DNA from: Apostichopus parvimensis | Lineage: Eukaryota; Echinodermata; Holothuroidea; Aspidochirotida; Stichopodidae | NCBI GenBank assembly: GCA_000934455.1 | Contig: KN886245.1 | Location: forward strand, 31,266 to 63,642 | Direction of reading: 5' to 3' | Length of the DNA: 32,377 nucleotides | Shown here: positions 31,126 to 32,377 of the stretch, piece after piece | How the letters are laid out: each line of letters opens with the position of its first letter | Position numbering within the stretch: position 1 is the first letter of the stretch | Notes under the pieces: model-generated | Seen by the model: the letters and a program-made list of their open reading frames with translations, nothing else | Database searches by the model: none | Told to the model about the DNA's origin: nothing | Program-made: the position numbers and the translations under genes

Positions 31126-32377
31126 ATTCTTATTTAGCAGACTCTGTGATTTCATACGGACATATTAATGCTAACACATATGAAATATAGGTCAAATATT
31201 CATTCTGATCAACATGAATAAGTATATTAAAGAGAACAGTCTAAAAAAAAACTTGTAAAGACAAGAAAATTTGCAAAGTTTAGATGTTTCAAAACTTCTG
31301 ATTTTCTCATAAAACAGTTCCTCCTCCATTTCTGTCACATAATCATAACTCATCTCTGCGGTTATTAAATAAGTGTTTACAAGCCGAGCCGGGCGGTTGT
31401 TAAGTTGCAACCGGGCTTAGTATGTAAATCACTGAAACCTCTTTCGAGACAGACTGAAATCTACCGTAGTCTATTTTTATCTCCATATTTTTAAGTACCT
31501 GTCAAAGCATCATGCCAAGTTCTCTCCTGTGCCAATCACATAGAGTGCTATAGCTATTATGCACATTAGAGGTGTATGTGTGAAATTTAGTAGCGATGTA
31601 TCTTATCGTCATATCTGTTGCATGTATACATGCATGCACTGAAGAAGCTCTTTTACCAATCATTGATGCCATTAATAGCAGAGGTGTGCACTAAGGTGGG
31701 TGGAGGGGGGGGGGCCGCATTGCTCCCCACCTCCAGTTGTGAGAAAGAAATTGTTCAGTCTGAGGATTTTTTTCAAAATTCAGAAATATTTACTAGATAC
31801 TAGATAGTGTTTTGACCTAATTATGGACTTATCTTGATAGTCAAATTGCCTCAGAATGCAATTATATGTGACTTCCTTACTTTGTCTTTTGTTGGAGTGG
31901 GGGAGGGGGAGGGGGAATGGACCTCCAGACCTCCTACAAGAGATTCCCATTCAATTGCCCCACAACCATATCCATTTTTGTCAGGGAAAATTTGGAATTT
32001 GCCTACCTCCTCCCCCACTTCACCATTAAAATTAGTTGCCATCAAATATTTATTCAACTTAATAATTAAGTCACCATTTGCTACAATGCATATCAATAAG
32101 TTGTCCTTCAATTCATCTGATGTTCTCATCGTTTTGTTGTCATTCAGATTTTTTCTTTCCCTAAAAAGTTTTTCATTCGAAGATGAGCCGAGTCGTTAAT
32201 TTGAATTTAGTTTAACTATATGGACTACGAGTTTGGCATGAAATGAAATAATGTTACATAGTACCTTTTTTCCCTCTCTGAGGTTTGAAAAGTTGTTTGG
32301 GAGAAGATTTGAGGCTGAGGCTTGATTGTGACATGCTTCTAATAAATCATTTAGCAACCTTAATTTATGTCTTGGAA

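Larger units (their letters stand above)
23451..32377. other. Downstream region, no gene recognised
   Basis: AT-rich DNA with A/T runs, poly(G) near 30313 and 31696, short tandem repeats and the patches listed separately. All frames are 92 codons or shorter except one of 121 codons at 31834-32199, which crosses G-rich low-complexity sequence and resembles nothing I know. It reads as intergenic or intronic. Confidence 0.55.

Overview
The window looks like draft-assembly DNA from an invertebrate animal: AT-rich, mostly non-coding, with spliceosomal introns, a decayed non-LTR retrotransposon, a hAT-type MITE, many simple repeats and a 50-base N gap. The one gene I can support belongs to the SPEC3/Stum family. 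Together with the style of the repeats this fits a marine deuterostome, perhaps an echinoderm, but the species call is inference and weak.

Layout. 1-7471: no coding exon found; simple repeats, hairpins and a CpG-richer stretch (about 6400-6930). 7472-23292: a plus-strand SPEC3/Stum-like gene in three coding exons, 7708-7912, 10191-10361 and 23216-23292. All junctions are phase 1 and the joined frame is 453 nt, 150 codons plus TGA. A strong acceptor at 7471 implies a spliced 5' UTR whose first exon was not found. Intron 1 (7913-10190) holds a G4-prone tract and a 380-bp ATGATC-type microsatellite that stops about 15 nt before the exon 2 acceptor. Intron 2 (10362-23215) begins inside an 11-copy, about 65-bp minisatellite whose unit contains the exon 2 splice donor itself. 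It also contains an assembly gap with duplicated flanks, a C/G tract, a CR1-like retrotransposon remnant (minus strand) and a 367-bp hAT MITE with an exact 8-bp target-site duplication. 23293-32377: candidate 3' UTR with a poly(A) signal, then AT-rich sequence with no recognisable gene but several CpG- and motif-rich patches that could be conserved regulatory elements.

The product is a small two-helix membrane protein. Known family members are sea urchin SPEC3, linked to ectodermal ciliogenesis, and Drosophila Stum, needed for mechanosensing in proprioceptive neurons. The most unusual signals are the minisatellite that amplified a working 5' splice site, placing exon 2 between two tandem arrays, and the strong excess of the heptamer TACAGTA/TACTGTA, which becomes rarer past the 3' end of the gene. 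I found no convincing new multi-gene system.
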